Shown: positions 23,311 through 36,239 of the stretch, piece by piece
Numbering within the stretch: position 1 is the stretch's first letter
Layout of the letters: each line of letters starts with the position of its first letter
Assembly (NCBI GenBank): GCA_905221605.1
Contig: CAJNDS010002242.1
Location: 380,610-444,609, forward strand
Source: Symbiodinium natans
Lineage: Eukaryota > Sar > Dinophyceae > Suessiales > Symbiodiniaceae
DNA length: 64,000 nucleotides
Direction: 5' to 3'
Notes under the pieces: generated by a model
The model's database searches: none
What the model was told of the DNA's origin: nothing
What the model saw: only the letters and a program-made list of their open reading frames with translations
Made by a program: the position numbers and the translations under genes

Positions 23311-26300
23311 AACCCTAAACCCTAAACCCTAAGCCCCAAAGCAACTCCAAGACCAGTCCTCAATGCAGTAGTAGCACCTTGTCCAGCAAAAAACAGAGGA
23401 AGGGTTTGAGGGGAGGATCAAGAGCCTAGGCTATCCAGGTTCTTCGTAGGGTTTAGGGTTTAGGGTTTAGGGTTTAGGGTTTAGGGTTTAGGGTTTAGGG
23501 TTTAGGGTTTAGGGTTTAGGGTTTAGGTTTGGGGGGGGGGGGGGGGGGGGCTGCATTTGGCAGCCCGCGCGAACGGAAGATGGATTCCATGACCGGGTTG
23601 ACACCTTTTGGGGTTTACTGGTTAGGGTTTAGGGTTTAGGGTTCAGGGTTTAGGGTTTAGGGTTTGTAGGCTTAGAAAGGGTGGGTTCTGGGGATTATAT
23701 TCGGGTTTTTAGGGATACTACCAAATCATTTAAAAGTAGGGTTTATGATATGGTTTAGCCCCAGCTGCGTCGAACCCTTGAACCATGCGGGTTTTACGAA
23801 CGATGCGAATGGGTAAGTGAAGGGGGAGAGTTTTTTTTTTTTTTTTTTAATGTGCGGGGGTTATACGGGGATAAATGTTGGCAATTGTTCAGTCTCCTGT
23901 CATGCATTTTGAGATTTTGTAGGTTGCCTGGACCCTTGGTTGTAGTTGCCGATAGGGGGGGGGGGGGGGATCCTTTGTTCTTTCCATATTCGACCAACCA
24001 TAAGGCAGAAGTACCGCAGAAAAGGAACTGCAAGCAAGGGTCCAGGCAATTTGCGCTACCCGATTTAGCAACAACCCTGGACACCTAAACCCTAAACCCT
24101 AAACTCTTTATTGCCTACTAAAGCCGCGCTTTTTCCCAACCATGATCTGCCCATAATCCTAGGTAGGATAAGGGAGACCCTTAACAGGGAACCCTTCTGA
24201 ACCCTCTCTTAAACAGGGACCTTATTGAGAGGGTCTATATCTTTAAGGGTCCCCCTAGTCCTGTCCCCTACATATGCTGAACTTGCGTGCCTGGCAGCCG
24301 GGCGAAGAGAAAGAGCTCACCAAGGAAGAGCAGGAAAAGCAGGTGAAGAAGGAGGCCGGGCTTAGGGATGTTTGGGGTTTAGGATTTAGGGTTTAGGGTT
24401 TAGGGTTTAGGGATGTTTAGGGTTTGAGTTTGGGGTAAGCGTAGGGGGAGCTTTTTGAAGTAGGATGGCATAGGAGCAGAGTTATGGGTAGGAGGACTCC
24501 GAGTGGAGTAGGACGGCGATGAAAGCCCAAAACCCACTGCGACAACGTTGATCTTGAAGTCTTGCGCGACTTTGGGACACCAAAAAGGACTAGGCCCTAA
24601 AACCTAAACCCGAAACCCTAAACCTTACACCCTAAACCCTAAACCCTAGGACCCGGAGTGGACCCTTATTCCCAGTTTTTTCAGATGTAGCTTCCCTTAT
24701 CACAAGCCCCTTAAATACTCAAACCCACAGAAGGGGAAACCCTAAACCCTAAACCCTAAACCCTAAACCCTAAACCCTAAACCCTACTCTTGGGATTTCT
24801 TGGGCAGCTCAGAGGTTGATCCGGCTAGGGGCCTTCAAGGCATTGGAGCTCTACAGGGTTTAGGGTTTAGGGTTTAGGGTTTAGGGTTTAGGGTTTAGGG
24901 TTTAGGGTTTAGCCCTCTAAGCCCTAGAAGTCGACTCGAAAAAGCCACCGAAGCCCCAAGCCCCGAAACCCCGAAACTCTTCTATAGATCCTCGAGGCCC
25001 GAAGCCCAAGTCCCTACCCAAAAGCACACAGAAAGCCGAAACCTCTCTTTCGGGTTTAGGGTTTAGGGTTTAGTGTTTAGGGTTTAGGGTTTAGGGTTTA
25101 GAGTTTAGGGTTTAGGGTTTAGGATTTAGGGTTTGGGGTTTGGGGTTTAGGGCTACTACTCACCAAACGAAGCCGAGGTCCTTAAGCGCCCAGGCCCGAA
25201 GGAAACCCTACAAGTCCTAAGCCCGAATGGCAAGCAAAGACTCAAAGCTTCGAAAAGACACTTGAGGGTTTAGGGTTTAGGGTTTAGGGTTTAGGGTTTA
25301 GGGGTACGCTGGGCGAAGCCCCACGCCTATTTCGGGTGGAAGTGCAAAGACCTTGGGGACTACATGAACCCTAAGAGAGTTTATGGTACATATACCTCAA
25401 TAGGGACTATAGGTTTATGACCGCAATTTTATGGTTCATCTTGTCCCCCCACTAGACCTTAAACCCTAAACCCTAAACCCTAAACCCTAAACTTTAAACC
25501 GCGCCCTTGCGGTTGAAGCCACGTTGCCATGGCTAACCGTAGGCCAAGGCTGCCAGCAAGATGCCATGAGCCCAGGTACTCAAAGGCCAAATCTTCCGAG
25601 TTTAGGGCTTATAGGGTTTAGGGTTTAGGGCTCAGGATTTTGCGGGTTTGTCGGGTTACACAGGTTTAAGGGCATTCAGATACTCAAAAACCAAAACCTT
25701 CAGAGTTTAGGGTCTAGGGCTTAGGATTTCGGTTTTTGCGGGTTGCAGGTCTAGGGGCATTCGCGGCCAACTTGCAACGCTTTTGGGACCCTGACTGGGT
25801 CGGCGAAAGCACGTTCCTGATTTAGGGTTTCGTGTTCAGTGCCCCTCATCAACCTGAAGCATCCCTAAACCCTAAACCCCAAAACCGCACAGGAATTTCG
25901 GGAACTGCCCTTAGTATATTTTGCATGCAATATTCCAGACCCTGCACGTACCTAGAGCTTTGCCAGTAAAACGGACAACGCTACCAAGGGATCCCAGCAA
26001 TCTGAGGGTTGAGGGTGGAGGGGATGAGAGTGACATTTTCAACCCATGGCTGGGAAAGAAGTGGGGGTGTAGGGTCCAGTGGGGTCATAGGCTGTTTTTT
26101 GGGGGAGCGCATCATGCTCACGGTGTTGAGATGTGTTTCTTGCGGGTAAGCCCTAAACCCTACACCCTGCACCGTATACCCCAAACCCTAAACCCTAAAC
26201 CCTATAAACCCTAAACCTAAACCCTAAACCCTAAACCCTGGCTTTCGAGGGTTGCTGGATGAGCTTGGGGTTGTTTAGGGCAGTACTCGTGGTTTCAAAG

Positions 26301-28416
26301 CTCTGCGCCCCGAAACTCTTGCTCCAGCTGTTGAACCAAGAAGAACGTAGGGTTTTGGGTTTAGGGTTTAGGATTTAGGGTTTGGGGTAGCTGAATGAGA
26401 GCACTTTACACTTTTTTGGGATACTATCATCCCTTACAGAACTGAAAGTGTACACTTTTTTGGGGTGCTTCTGAACACAGCAGCAAAGATAAGAAGTTCT
26501 CCCAGAAGGCTAAGCCGAAGCCCCAAACCCATGTCTTGAACCTTTGGCATTCCGGTTTAGGGTTTAGGGTTTAGGGTTTAGGGTTTACCGTTTAGGGTTG
26601 CAAGGGGAAGCTAAAGCTGAAAATGGAGAAGAAAAGCCCCCCCCCCCCCTTCCCCCTCCCCTTCCTCTTCCCCAACAAAATAACGAGCACATAAATGCCT
26701 AGAGGCTTTGGGTTGAGGGTTTCGGGTTTAGGATCTGTTGTTTAGGCTGTGAGTCTGTGTGCGCCGAGGGCGGGCATGTTCGGCTGGATGAAGGCGTGAT
26801 CTGCGTGATCTGTCGTGTGCCCTAAACTCCTAAACCCTAATATTAAACCCTAAACCCCAAACCCCAAACCCTAAACCCTAAACCCTAAACCCTAAACCCT
26901 AACCCTCCCCCCTAACTCTAAACAAAGTCCTCAGCCCCAAGTCCCCACGCAAGGAACGTGTGTGTGTTTACTTTTTGCTCGGCCAGCTCTTTCCTTTTCT
27001 GTTTGCTCGGCCAGACGCGTGCCCTAAACCCTAAACCCTAAACCCTATAAACCCTAAACCCTAAACCCTAAACCCTAAACCCTAAACCCTAAACCCTAAA
27101 CCGGGCGCGTCCCGAAGAAAGAGAATGCGCGCCCTTAGCCCTAAAGCCTAAACCCGGAACCCTAGGTGTGCTTTTTGTTGCTCGGTCAGCTGCGTGCCGA
27201 ACAAGAACGACACGCGCTCATAATTCGTTTTGTTTTAGTACACAATGTAGCAACCCATAGTATGCGTGGTGTCTCTATTAATACTATTATTATTATTCTT
27301 GCTATTGTTATTATTCTAGTACCTGCAAAGGCGTTGTACGCAAAACCATGCCGTGCAGGTCTAGGGTTTAGGGTAAGCCCAAAGTCCTAGAGCCTTCAAA
27401 CCCAGGTTTACCCAGGCTAGCCCTCAAGCCTTCAACCTTAACCCTCGGGTTTAGGGTTTATTGTTTAGGGTTTAGGGTTTAGGGTCCGGCAGGGAGGAAA
27501 GACCGAAACCACAGCGGCGGCGGCAAGCAGCTCCGCGTGAGGGCCTCGAGCTATGAAGGTTGAGGACCATAGGGGTTTAGGGCTTATAGGGTTTGGGAAT
27601 ATTTAGGGTATAGGGTTTAGGGTGTATATACGGTTATACGACGATTTCTTCCTTCCAGCCCAGCAGGTAGTTTAGGCTTGAGGGCTTTGGCTTGAGGGTT
27701 TCGGGCTGAAAAGGCCTGAGCATCTAAGCAAAGTTCGCTCAGCATCTCAAAGATGTTTCCGAAATCTCTTCTCCGCGCCAAAGCTCGCAACACCCCAAGC
27801 TCTAAATCCTAGACCCTAGATTCTAAACCCAAACAACAGACTAAAACCCTCAACCCCTAACCGCAAACACCTGGCTGAGGGCGCCCAAGCTGCCCCACGA
27901 TGCATCGCTGGCCACGCGGGAGCCACAGACGGCCCTAAACCCCAAACCCCAAACCCTAAACCCCAAACCCTAAACCCCAAACCCTAAACCCTAAACCCTA
28001 TAACCCTTAACCCTAAACCCTCGGGCGTAGGTCCGAGGGCCGCACAGGCTCCAACACCCCAAGACGGGACTTGGCAAGTTTTTGTTGGTTGATAGGAACT
28101 CTTAGTAGTAGAGTAGGTAACCTTTAACCTTTTTGGGTTACCATATTCCCCTTATAATCCCAAAGGTTAACCTTTAAAACCCCTAGGTACTGGACAACTA
28201 AGATCTTCCAGATGTTGAGCCGAAGCCCTCTCTGTCTCAATCGCTTGATGGGTGTGTGAGTGAGGCAGTGCATGGAGAATTCGAGAAGCAATCCGAAACC
28301 CTCAACCCTCAATTCCAACCCTAAACCTAAACCCCAAGCCCTAAACCGTATACCTTCACCCTAAATAGGCCTTAAGTAAACCCCAAACCCTGAACCCTAA
28401 ACCCTAAACCATTCAG

Positions 28417-28492
28417 GCTCAACATCGAGGCAGAGAGTGAGCAGATTATGAGGAGCTACCTGAAGAACCGCGTCAAGGACTGTGGCATCTAG
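28417..28492 (+). other. Exon-like island ending in a stop
   Basis: Preceded by ACCATTCAG|G, a good 3' splice site of the AG|G type. The frame from 28421 (NIEAESEQIMRSYLKN, then RVKDCGI) ends at TAG 28490-28492, after which repeat DNA resumes. A candidate terminal exon. Protein not recognised. Confidence 0.33.
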
Positions 28493-29640
28493 GGTTTCTG
28501 GGTATAAAGTTTAGGGTTTAGGGATTAAAGTTTAGGGCTTAGTGTTTTCGGGTTTAGGGTTTACGGTTTAGGGGTAAAGGGCTTTATGGGTTTGGGGTTT
28601 ATAGGGTTTTGGGGTGGTGGGGGGGCGGGTGCGGGGGGGAGGGGCGGGGGGGTGGGGCGGGGGGGTGGGGGGGCCCGTTTAGGTTTATCGGGTTTATAGG
28701 GTGTAGGGTTTCTGTTTCACGCTGCCCCTTCTTGGCACTTGCCCATGTCAGGGCCTTGTCTGATGCTTTCCACTCCTTTAAAGGCTATCCCTGAACGTCA
28801 AACCCAAACCCTGTACCCTAAACGCTGCCGGTCTTTGCTCTCAACGTCCAGGATGTCACATGCAAGAGCGTGGAAGAAAGGGTTTTGGCGGTCTCTTCGG
28901 CTTCAGCTTGACCTGGAGAAATCTTTGTACCCTTCAAGGACGAAGTGTACCTTACCTTAGGGTTTAGGGTTTAGCGGTTTAGGGTTTAAGGGTGTAGGGT
29001 TTAGGGTTTAGGGTTATCCTAAACCCTATGCCCCGTCGGCCGTGTTGGTACCCTGGGCTATATCAGCCCATGCATCCCTTTATCCTTAGCTAAGGAAGGT
29101 TTAGGGTTTAGGGTTTCGGGTATACTCCTTAGTTAAGGAGCATTACCTCAAAGTACTATGACGGCTTTGAGATGTAGAAGTTGTGGGTTTACCCCGAACT
29201 CTAAACCCTTAGAGTTAAACCCTAAACCCCAAACCCTAACACAAACATGCTCGATGAGAGCGTCCTTTTGCCCAGAACGTCTCTCACTGATCAACAAACA
29301 TCCTACACCCTAAGCCGATAGCCTTAACTCTATTCCCTACCTTGAAAACGATGTCACGCATGACCCATTCGATGAGACGGCCCTGTCGGCAAAGGACTTT
29401 CTGTAACCCCCCAGGAAGCCCGCAAAAGTTGACAATCGATTGTCGGGGTACCCAGGCTCCGCTCAACACGGAGGCCACCAAGATGTCGGAAGAATCTGAT
29501 GACGACTCTAAACCCTAAACCCTAAACTCCTAAACCCCTAAACCCCTAAACGCCTAAACCCCTAAACCCCTAAACCCTAAACCCCTAAACCCCTAAACCC
29601 CTAAATCCCTAAAACCCTAAAACCCTAAACCCTCAAAATC

Positions 29641-29759
29641 CTCCTGGCAGAGCACAATGCGGAGCAAGTCACAGCAGATTTGTCGGAGCTCATGAACAGC
29701 GGGCGGGCAGATGAAGGAATCCGCACCCAAATGTGTCCGAAGCCGGTGGCGCGCGGTTC
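29641..29759 (+). other. Exon-like island
   Basis: Open frame following CTCCTGGCAG, reading LAEHNAEQVTADLSELMN then SGRADEG. It is flanked by CCCCTAAA octamers on the left and TTCAGGG/TTTAGGG on the right. A similar island at 30190-30302 reads VDQEDKVESVAADIMM. Function unknown. Confidence 0.27.
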
Positions 29760-32700
29760 AGGGTTTAGGGTTCAGGGTTTAGGGTTTAGCAATCCAGAGG
29801 TCTGGAACAACCACGAACGCGAGAGCGTGAATGCCAAGAAACAACGGCGGTGGCAGAAATTGTCCTACTGCCCGCCCCGGAACACTTAAGGCAATACGCC
29901 TCAAACTGCATAGGGATCCTGACTATGCAATTGAAACCCTAAGCGCCAATTGCAAACCCTACTTATATCCAAGGCCTGTCACACCCCCGAAACCCATCTT
30001 GGGTGCTTCCCAAAAGGGAAGTATATTTAAGGGCCCACGTAAACCCCGAAACTTAATTCCGAAACCCAGAAAGAGAACTACGATGAAGGGAAAGCAAGTG
30101 GACGGATTTGTCGTGTTGAGGGGGGGGGGGGGGGTTGGGTAGGGTTGAGGGTTTAGCCATAGGGTTTAGGGATGAGGGCTTAGGATTTAGGATGTTTGTT
30201 GACCAGGAGGACAAGGTCGAATCGGTTGCAGCCGACATCATGATGTATCTTGACAAGGAGAAGGCAGCGGTGACTCCCTACACTTGCAAGTGTCTCGGGC
30301 CAACCCTAAGCCCTCAACGCTAAGTGTCTGGAGTCTAGGCTGTAGGGTTTAGGGTTTTAGGCTTAGGGGTACCAAATTATATTTTACATAATACATATAT
30401 GTATATATAATTAGTCATCGCCACCCTCATCATAATTACACATATATATATATGTATATATGTATAAGCCGGAACCTTAAGCCCTAGACCCGAGTGCTTC
30501 CAAGCCCAGACCCTGTTGTTCTGCATGTTCGGATCCCTTTTGCCTGCCCACAAGCAAAAGCCAATCTATGGGTTTAGGGCTCAGGCTTCAGGAGTTTAGG
30601 GGTTGGGGCGTTGGGTTTAGGAGTTTAGGAGTTTAGGGTTTGGGGTTTAGGAGTTTAGGGCTTCGGGCGACTGCGAAGATATGGGTTTAGGGCATAGGAG
30701 TTGCGGAGTTTGGGGCTTGGGGCTTGGGGTCAGGAGTTTAGGGGTTAGGGCTTAGGAGTTTAGGGTTGAGGGCTTGGGGTTTGGGAGTTTAGGGCTTAGG
30801 TTTTACGAGTTTAGGAGTTAGGGTCAACAGTGCTTACAACGTGGGTATTTGAGAATACAGGAGTTGGGTTTAAGCTTGGGGTGTTTAGTGTGAGTAGCCT
30901 AGCCCTTCGGCTTGTGGGTATAAAGGAGTGTCCAAAACCCACTGTAGGGACCCAAACCCTGTACCTTAATTCTTTGAAGCCTCGTCGTCCTTACCTGAGT
31001 CCTTGCTGCCTGCCACTTTGCAGTTTTAGAGCTTTCAGCGTCTCAGGGCGGAGAGGCTGGTAGCCGTACCCTATTGCGCCTTACAAAAGAAGGGCCGCGG
31101 CGGTGCGACTAGATGACTGGAGAACTGAGTGTCCAAAAACCTTACACCCTTAGGACCCTCTGCTTTTCAAGCCATGAAAAAAACTTTAAACCCTAAACCC
31201 TTTTTGACAGCCCACATCTTTGTTCGAACGTCTGACACTGACACGAAATTGAAAGAAATTGAAAGTTGAAACCTGCCCACCAAAAAAGGCCACGGCATCC
31301 CGAAAGGATGTTCCAAACTTCTGTAGTGCTATCTTGTATCTATACCAACGACATTCCTCGACGAGTGCTCCAAAGAAGACGGAAGCATGTCCACGCCCAC
31401 GGCGCACACAGCGATGCAACGCCCCGCAAGCGCTGGCCAATCCTGTGAAGAAGCGCCAGCGCAGCATCTGGGTGCAGAGCGAGGATTGCCATACACCGCA
31501 AGCCATTAAAATTGAGCTGCAACACACCTTGGATGGTGTGGATTGGCCATTCATATGAGTTGTTGTCAGTGAGTCAAGTGGCCTCCGCTTGATGGAGCCC
31601 AACGAGAGCCTTGACCGTGGCAAACCAATGACAGGCGCCTACCGCTTCAACGTGGTGCTGTGAGAGCCGCGTTCAAATTCGACATTTTGTCGGGCTTTGT
31701 TGCGCGATAGTTGGAACGGCAGTATGTAGAGACAGCATAAATTCCGGGGAACGCGAAACCCTACGCCTGTTTAAGATAACCCTTATTATTTCGCGCCCCG
31801 GAGGTCGAGGCTTTAGGGCTTAGGGCTTAGGGTTTGGGGTTTAGGGTTTAGGGTTTAGGGTTCAGTGTTCAGGGTTTCGGGTTTAGGGTTTCGGGTTTAG
31901 GGTTTCGGGTTTAGGGTTTAGGGTTTAGGGTTTAGGGGTTTAGGAGGGCTTGGCATGTGGGGCAGGATGGGCAGATCGACGTGCAGGCAGGGGCCTTGGA
32001 GAACGAGACGGATCCAAACTGGCTTTTGCAACATGCTGGAAGTCCTAAACCTTCACACAGTAGAGCCAAGTGAGTTGTAGGGGTTGCGGGGTTTTGAGGG
32101 TTCAGGGTTAAGGGTTTGGGATCTGGGGAGTTCCAGGAGGGTGATAGGGTTCCAGGCGTTTTGGGTTGTAGGCATCGGGTCGTCACTCTCAGGGCTCTAA
32201 AAAGCGTGAACCCTTAAACCCGAAACCCAACACCCTAAACCCGAAAGCCTGAAACCCAACATCGCCCCAAACAAGCAGCCCAAGTTTGGGGGGGAGGAGC
32301 GGGGCCGGGTGGGGAGGGGGGGGGGGGGAGGGGGGGGGGGAGGGGGGGGACCAGGAAGGAGGGGTGGATATATGGCCTGCGGTTGGTCTTGGGGGGTACC
32401 TTTTCTTTTACCCTTTCTTTTCGGGTGGGGGTTGCCCAAAGTTATCTCCACACTGTGAACTTCTCTTACTGTGCCTCGTATAGCAGCAGATGCAACCCCA
32501 AACCCCAAACCCTAAACTCTAACCCTAAACCATGTGAAGCTGGACATCCTGGTGACCGACGTTCTGCAGGGCTTAGTGTTTAGGGCTCGGCTGAGGAGAT
32601 TCTCTACATGGCCGAGCTGGTGCAGAAGAAGGCAGGGAGAAGGTTGAGGGTTCAGGGTTGGGTTTAGGGTTTGCGCTTTATGCTTTAGGCTTTAGGCTTT

Positions 32701-32865
32701 AGGCTTCATGTTTTAGGGTTTTGGGTTCAGGGTTTGAGAGGTAGGGTATCAAGGTGTGATGGGTGCTTTTCGGGTTCAGGACCCCTTTACCCTAAACCCC
32801 AAAATCCTTGAGGGCTTCAGGGTTTCAGGGCTTGGCCTGTATCTGACGTGGGCTCAACTTGCAAG

Positions 32866-32930
32866 GACAAGGACATGCCGGAGGACATGCCGGACGAAGT
32901 CAAGGAGAGCCTCGAAGCCTTATACCCTTA
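32866..32930 (+). other. Exon-like island
   Basis: Preceded by CTTGCAAG|G. The open acidic frame (DKDMPEDMPDEVKESLEA) runs up to the CCCTTAAA octamer array. Protein not recognised. Confidence 0.3.
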
Positions 32931-33030
32931 AACCCTTAAACCCTTAAACCCTTAAACCCTTAAACCCTTAAACCCTTAAACCCTTAAACCCTTAAACCCT
33001 TAAACCTTTAAACCCTTAAACCCTTAAACC
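32926..33030. repeat. CCCTTAAA octamer array
   Basis: About a dozen tandem copies of an eight-base variant of the telomere-type unit. A CCCCTAAA octamer array at 29520-29610 is a second, different octamer. Confidence 0.9.
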
Positions 33031-33969
33031 CCGAAACCCGAAACCCTAAATTTTAAACCCTTAAACCCTAAACCCCAAACCCTAAACCCCAAACCCCAAA
33101 CCCTTAAACCCTACTAAACCGGCCCCTGCCAAGGTCCTTCTCTGCATAGGGTTCGGTGGGTGAGGGCTTGGGGTTTTGAGGCCGAGGGTTTAGGGACTAG
33201 GGGCATCATAGCCTTCCCCACCTCAACCACCCCCCGGGTTTAGGAGTCAAAGCCTGCGAGGATTCAAGCCTGCAAGGGTTCAAGCCTCGCAGACCTATGG
33301 CCCCAAGCGCTGAGCCGTGCCTGGAGCCCTTGAAACCCCAGATGCTTCACCCACACAAAGCTGGGGCATGAGTTTTTTTTTTTTGAATGGAGGCGGCAGG
33401 GGTGCTCTGTGCTTGTCATTGCTTTGTGGCCGTTTTTTAGCGGATGTCCTTCGTTCTTTTTCGCTCCGGAGACTACTGGGCTGCTGTGGCAGTAAGACAG
33501 GTCCATCTCCGAAGCCACTGCAGTTGGGGTAAGTAGGGACGAGTTACAACAGCATCTTACGTGGACACTTGGTTTAACCACAGATATGGAGTTCCTTGGG
33601 AAACTTTGGGGGCGGGTGGAGGGGAGGAGGAGAACTGCGGGCCCTGAAGTATAGACACTCAAACCCGAATTCAAGGCTTTAAAATCCGCCGGAGCTCCGC
33701 AAAATAAGGGAGCCTCTTTGGTGCGACGCTCTCAAGCTACGAAGGTCTTGCAACTTAATTGAAGTTACGAGTTCTTCCAGCGGGGATTCTCTCACCCCCC
33801 CTAGACCCCCCTAAACCCCCCCTAAACCCCCCTCAGCCTGAAACCCTCAAAACCCATCTCGCAGCCAACCCTAAACCCTAAACCCTAGCCAAAACCCTAA
33901 ACCCTAAACCCTACACACTAAACCTTATAAACCCTAAACCCTAAACCGACTCGCAGCCCTCCTGAACAG

Positions 33970-34035
33970 GAGTTTGTAAAGTTCGTTCGGGCGCATCCCA
34001 AGTACAAGGATGAAGAGCAGCTGTACCGGGCTCGG
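33970..34035 (+). other. Exon-like island
   Basis: Preceded by CTGAACAG|G and followed by AGAGTTTAGGG. Exactly 22 open codons (EFVKFVRAHPKYKDEEQ, then LYRAR). A similarly composed island at about 35664-35720 reads EEFVEAAKVLLLRFNT. Function unknown. Confidence 0.3.
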
Positions 34036-36239
34036 AGAGTTTAGGGTTTAGGGTTTAGGGTTTAGGGTTTAGGGTTTAGGGTTTAGGGTTTAGCTGCATG
34101 TTCCAAAGGATCCCCGACGGGCCACAGGGTTTGGGGTTTGGGGACAAAGGTTTGGGGGTTTAGTGTTTGGGTTTTAGGGTTTAGGGTTTAGGGTTTAGGG
34201 TTTGGGGTTTAGGGTTTAGGGTTTATAGGGTTTAGGGTTTAGGGTTTGGGGTTTGGGGTTTAGGGTTTAGGGTTTGGGGTTTGGGGTTTGGGGTTTACGG
34301 CAGAGACCTATTTGGGATTATTGAGCCCTGAGATGACTTTGAGCGCTCCAGGTTTAGGGTTTAGGGTTTGCGGTTTACGGTTCAGCGTCCGCCAACGACA
34401 ATCACTTCACGAGTAGCATACGTAGGTCGAGGCAAGAGCGGGCCATTAGCAACATGTCGAAGCCAAATCCCCCTGGAAGGGATGCTGCGAATCCATCCCT
34501 ACCGAAACCCTATAAACCTTATAGCCCCTGAGGCTACACCCTGAACCCTAAACCCTGAACCCTAAACCCTAAACCCCAAACCCTAAACCCCAAACCCCAA
34601 ACCCTAAGACTGCCAGCTTCGCCCTGAGGTGGGCCGACCTGAGCGAAGGCTTCGAAATCAAGCTCCCGGAGCTTTGCTGCAGGGGGCGGTTTGGGGTTTG
34701 GGTTTAGGGTTTAGGGTTTAGGGTTTAGGGTTTAGGGTTTAGGGTTTAGGGTTTAGGGTTTAGGGTTTAGGGTTTAGGGTAAACTCCCAAACGTTGGAAC
34801 ATCATGATCCTCATACCCCAAGAGGGTTTCTAAAGGGAATCCCAGCTTTCATCGTACTTAAGCCATGTTCCAACTTTATGAAGTTTACTGGAGGTAGGTT
34901 TGGGGTTCTAGGGTTTAGGGTCTGGCCTTTTAATTTTGGTGGCAACAGGCCGGAGGGTTCAGGGCTTAGGGCCAGTTCAGGATGCTCAGGATGCTTGCCG
35001 AGTCGAGGGGTTTAGGGTTTAGGGTTTAAGGTTTAGGGTTTAGGGTTTAGCGTTTAAGTTCGTAAAGTCCCACCCCACCACACCGCCGAACCCCTGTACC
35101 CTGGAGAACCCTTCATCGGCTCTAAGGTCGGAACCGTGGGCCCTTTGTACTAGGGTTTTGGGGTTTAGGGTCTAGGGTTTAGGGTACCTTACCCCGTGTT
35201 TATAGGGATCCGAAGTATGGGCCCATACCATACATGGTTTGTATAAGGGTTATACAACAAGGGTCCCAAATTCAGGGCCCATACTTGGAACTTTAGATCG
35301 GCTCAGCCCCAAGCCGCTAAGCTTCTGAGCAAAGGTCAGGGCTTGTCGGAGGGAAGTTACTAAACCCTAAACCCTAAACCCTAAACCCTAAACCCTAAAC
35401 CCTAAACCCTAAACCCTAAACCCCAAACCCTAAACCCTAAACCTACGTGGTCCCTGAAGACGGTTTGTTCACCTTCTTGTTTGAAGGACTCTGGGCTTGA
35501 ATGGGTATCTACAGGGTTGAAAACAAAGGTTTCCCCAATTTTACAAGGGCCCATAGAAAGGGTCCCCTAAACCCCAAACCCCAAACCCTAAACCCTAAAC
35601 CCCAAACCCTAAACCCTAAACCCTAAACCCTAAAAGTTTGGGCCCCAAAGGAGGCCGAAAGTCTTCCTCCTAATGAGGAGTTCGTCGAAGCGGCCAAAGT
35701 GTTGCTCCTCCGCTTCAACACCATGCAGAGGCCTTGCATACCGAGCTTGGGGTTTTAGGGTTTAGGGTTTAGGGGTTCGTTACATTCCTGATACTCAACA
35801 CCCCACCCCCTAGGACCATACCACGCCGTAAGGTGGCACAGGCATTGGAAAGCCATAACGGCCGCGCCACAGCTGGGCTCAGAACGTTCCTGAGCCCTCA
35901 GAGCCCTTTGTCCTGTGAGGGATTGTTTAGGGTTGGGGTGGGGTTTCTGGTTTAGGGTAGAATCTTGGATCGTTCTGTAGAAGACTATTCAACCCTAAAC
36001 CCTTTAAACCTATACCCTACACTGGGAGCACGCTCATGCTAGAAGAGGTTCGAGGGTTTCACGCAACCGCTGCGCGTGGATTAGCAGGGCAGCGCCTTCT
36101 GCGCCCAGCGCATCATGCCGTCTTAGAAAGGCCGGTGGTCTCTTTACCTGTTACCCCTATATTCAGATACCCTCATATAGGAACCCCCCCAAAAAGCCAG
36201 GAGCCCTACTTTAAGAGACCACCAAGCATTGTAGACATC

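Larger units (their letters stand above)
19134..36239. repeat. Telomere-like repeats and islands; no complete gene recognised
   Basis: Notable arrays: poly-G 19355-19378, CCCTAAA 21778-21850, poly-G 22257-22278, CCCCAAA 23176-23310, TTTAGGG 23449-23526 followed by poly-G 23530-23550, poly-T about 23830-23848, CCCTAAA 27020-27105, CCCCTAAA octamers 29520-29610, CCCTTAAA octamers 32926-33030, TTTAGGG 34690-34780, CCCTAAA 35360-35440. MITE-like elements lie at 19345-19424 and 21127-21282. Larger unique blocks (20640-21120, 21430-21740, 22430-22680, 27120-27380, 28700-28960, 31060-31790, 33300-33790, 35680-36120) contain short open frames but nothing I recognise. Islands with protein-like frames are listed separately. 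Confidence 0.7.

Noticed and set aside
31300-31320. CATCC-CGAAA-GGATG as a motif copy outside the retrotransposon
   Set aside because: Five-base loop and no GYCG flank; it does not fit the 23-nt pattern.
31186-31623. Overlapping open frames on both strands
   Set aside because: Neither strand shows a recognisable domain, and the starts are non-ATG or arbitrary; left as an unassigned unique block.
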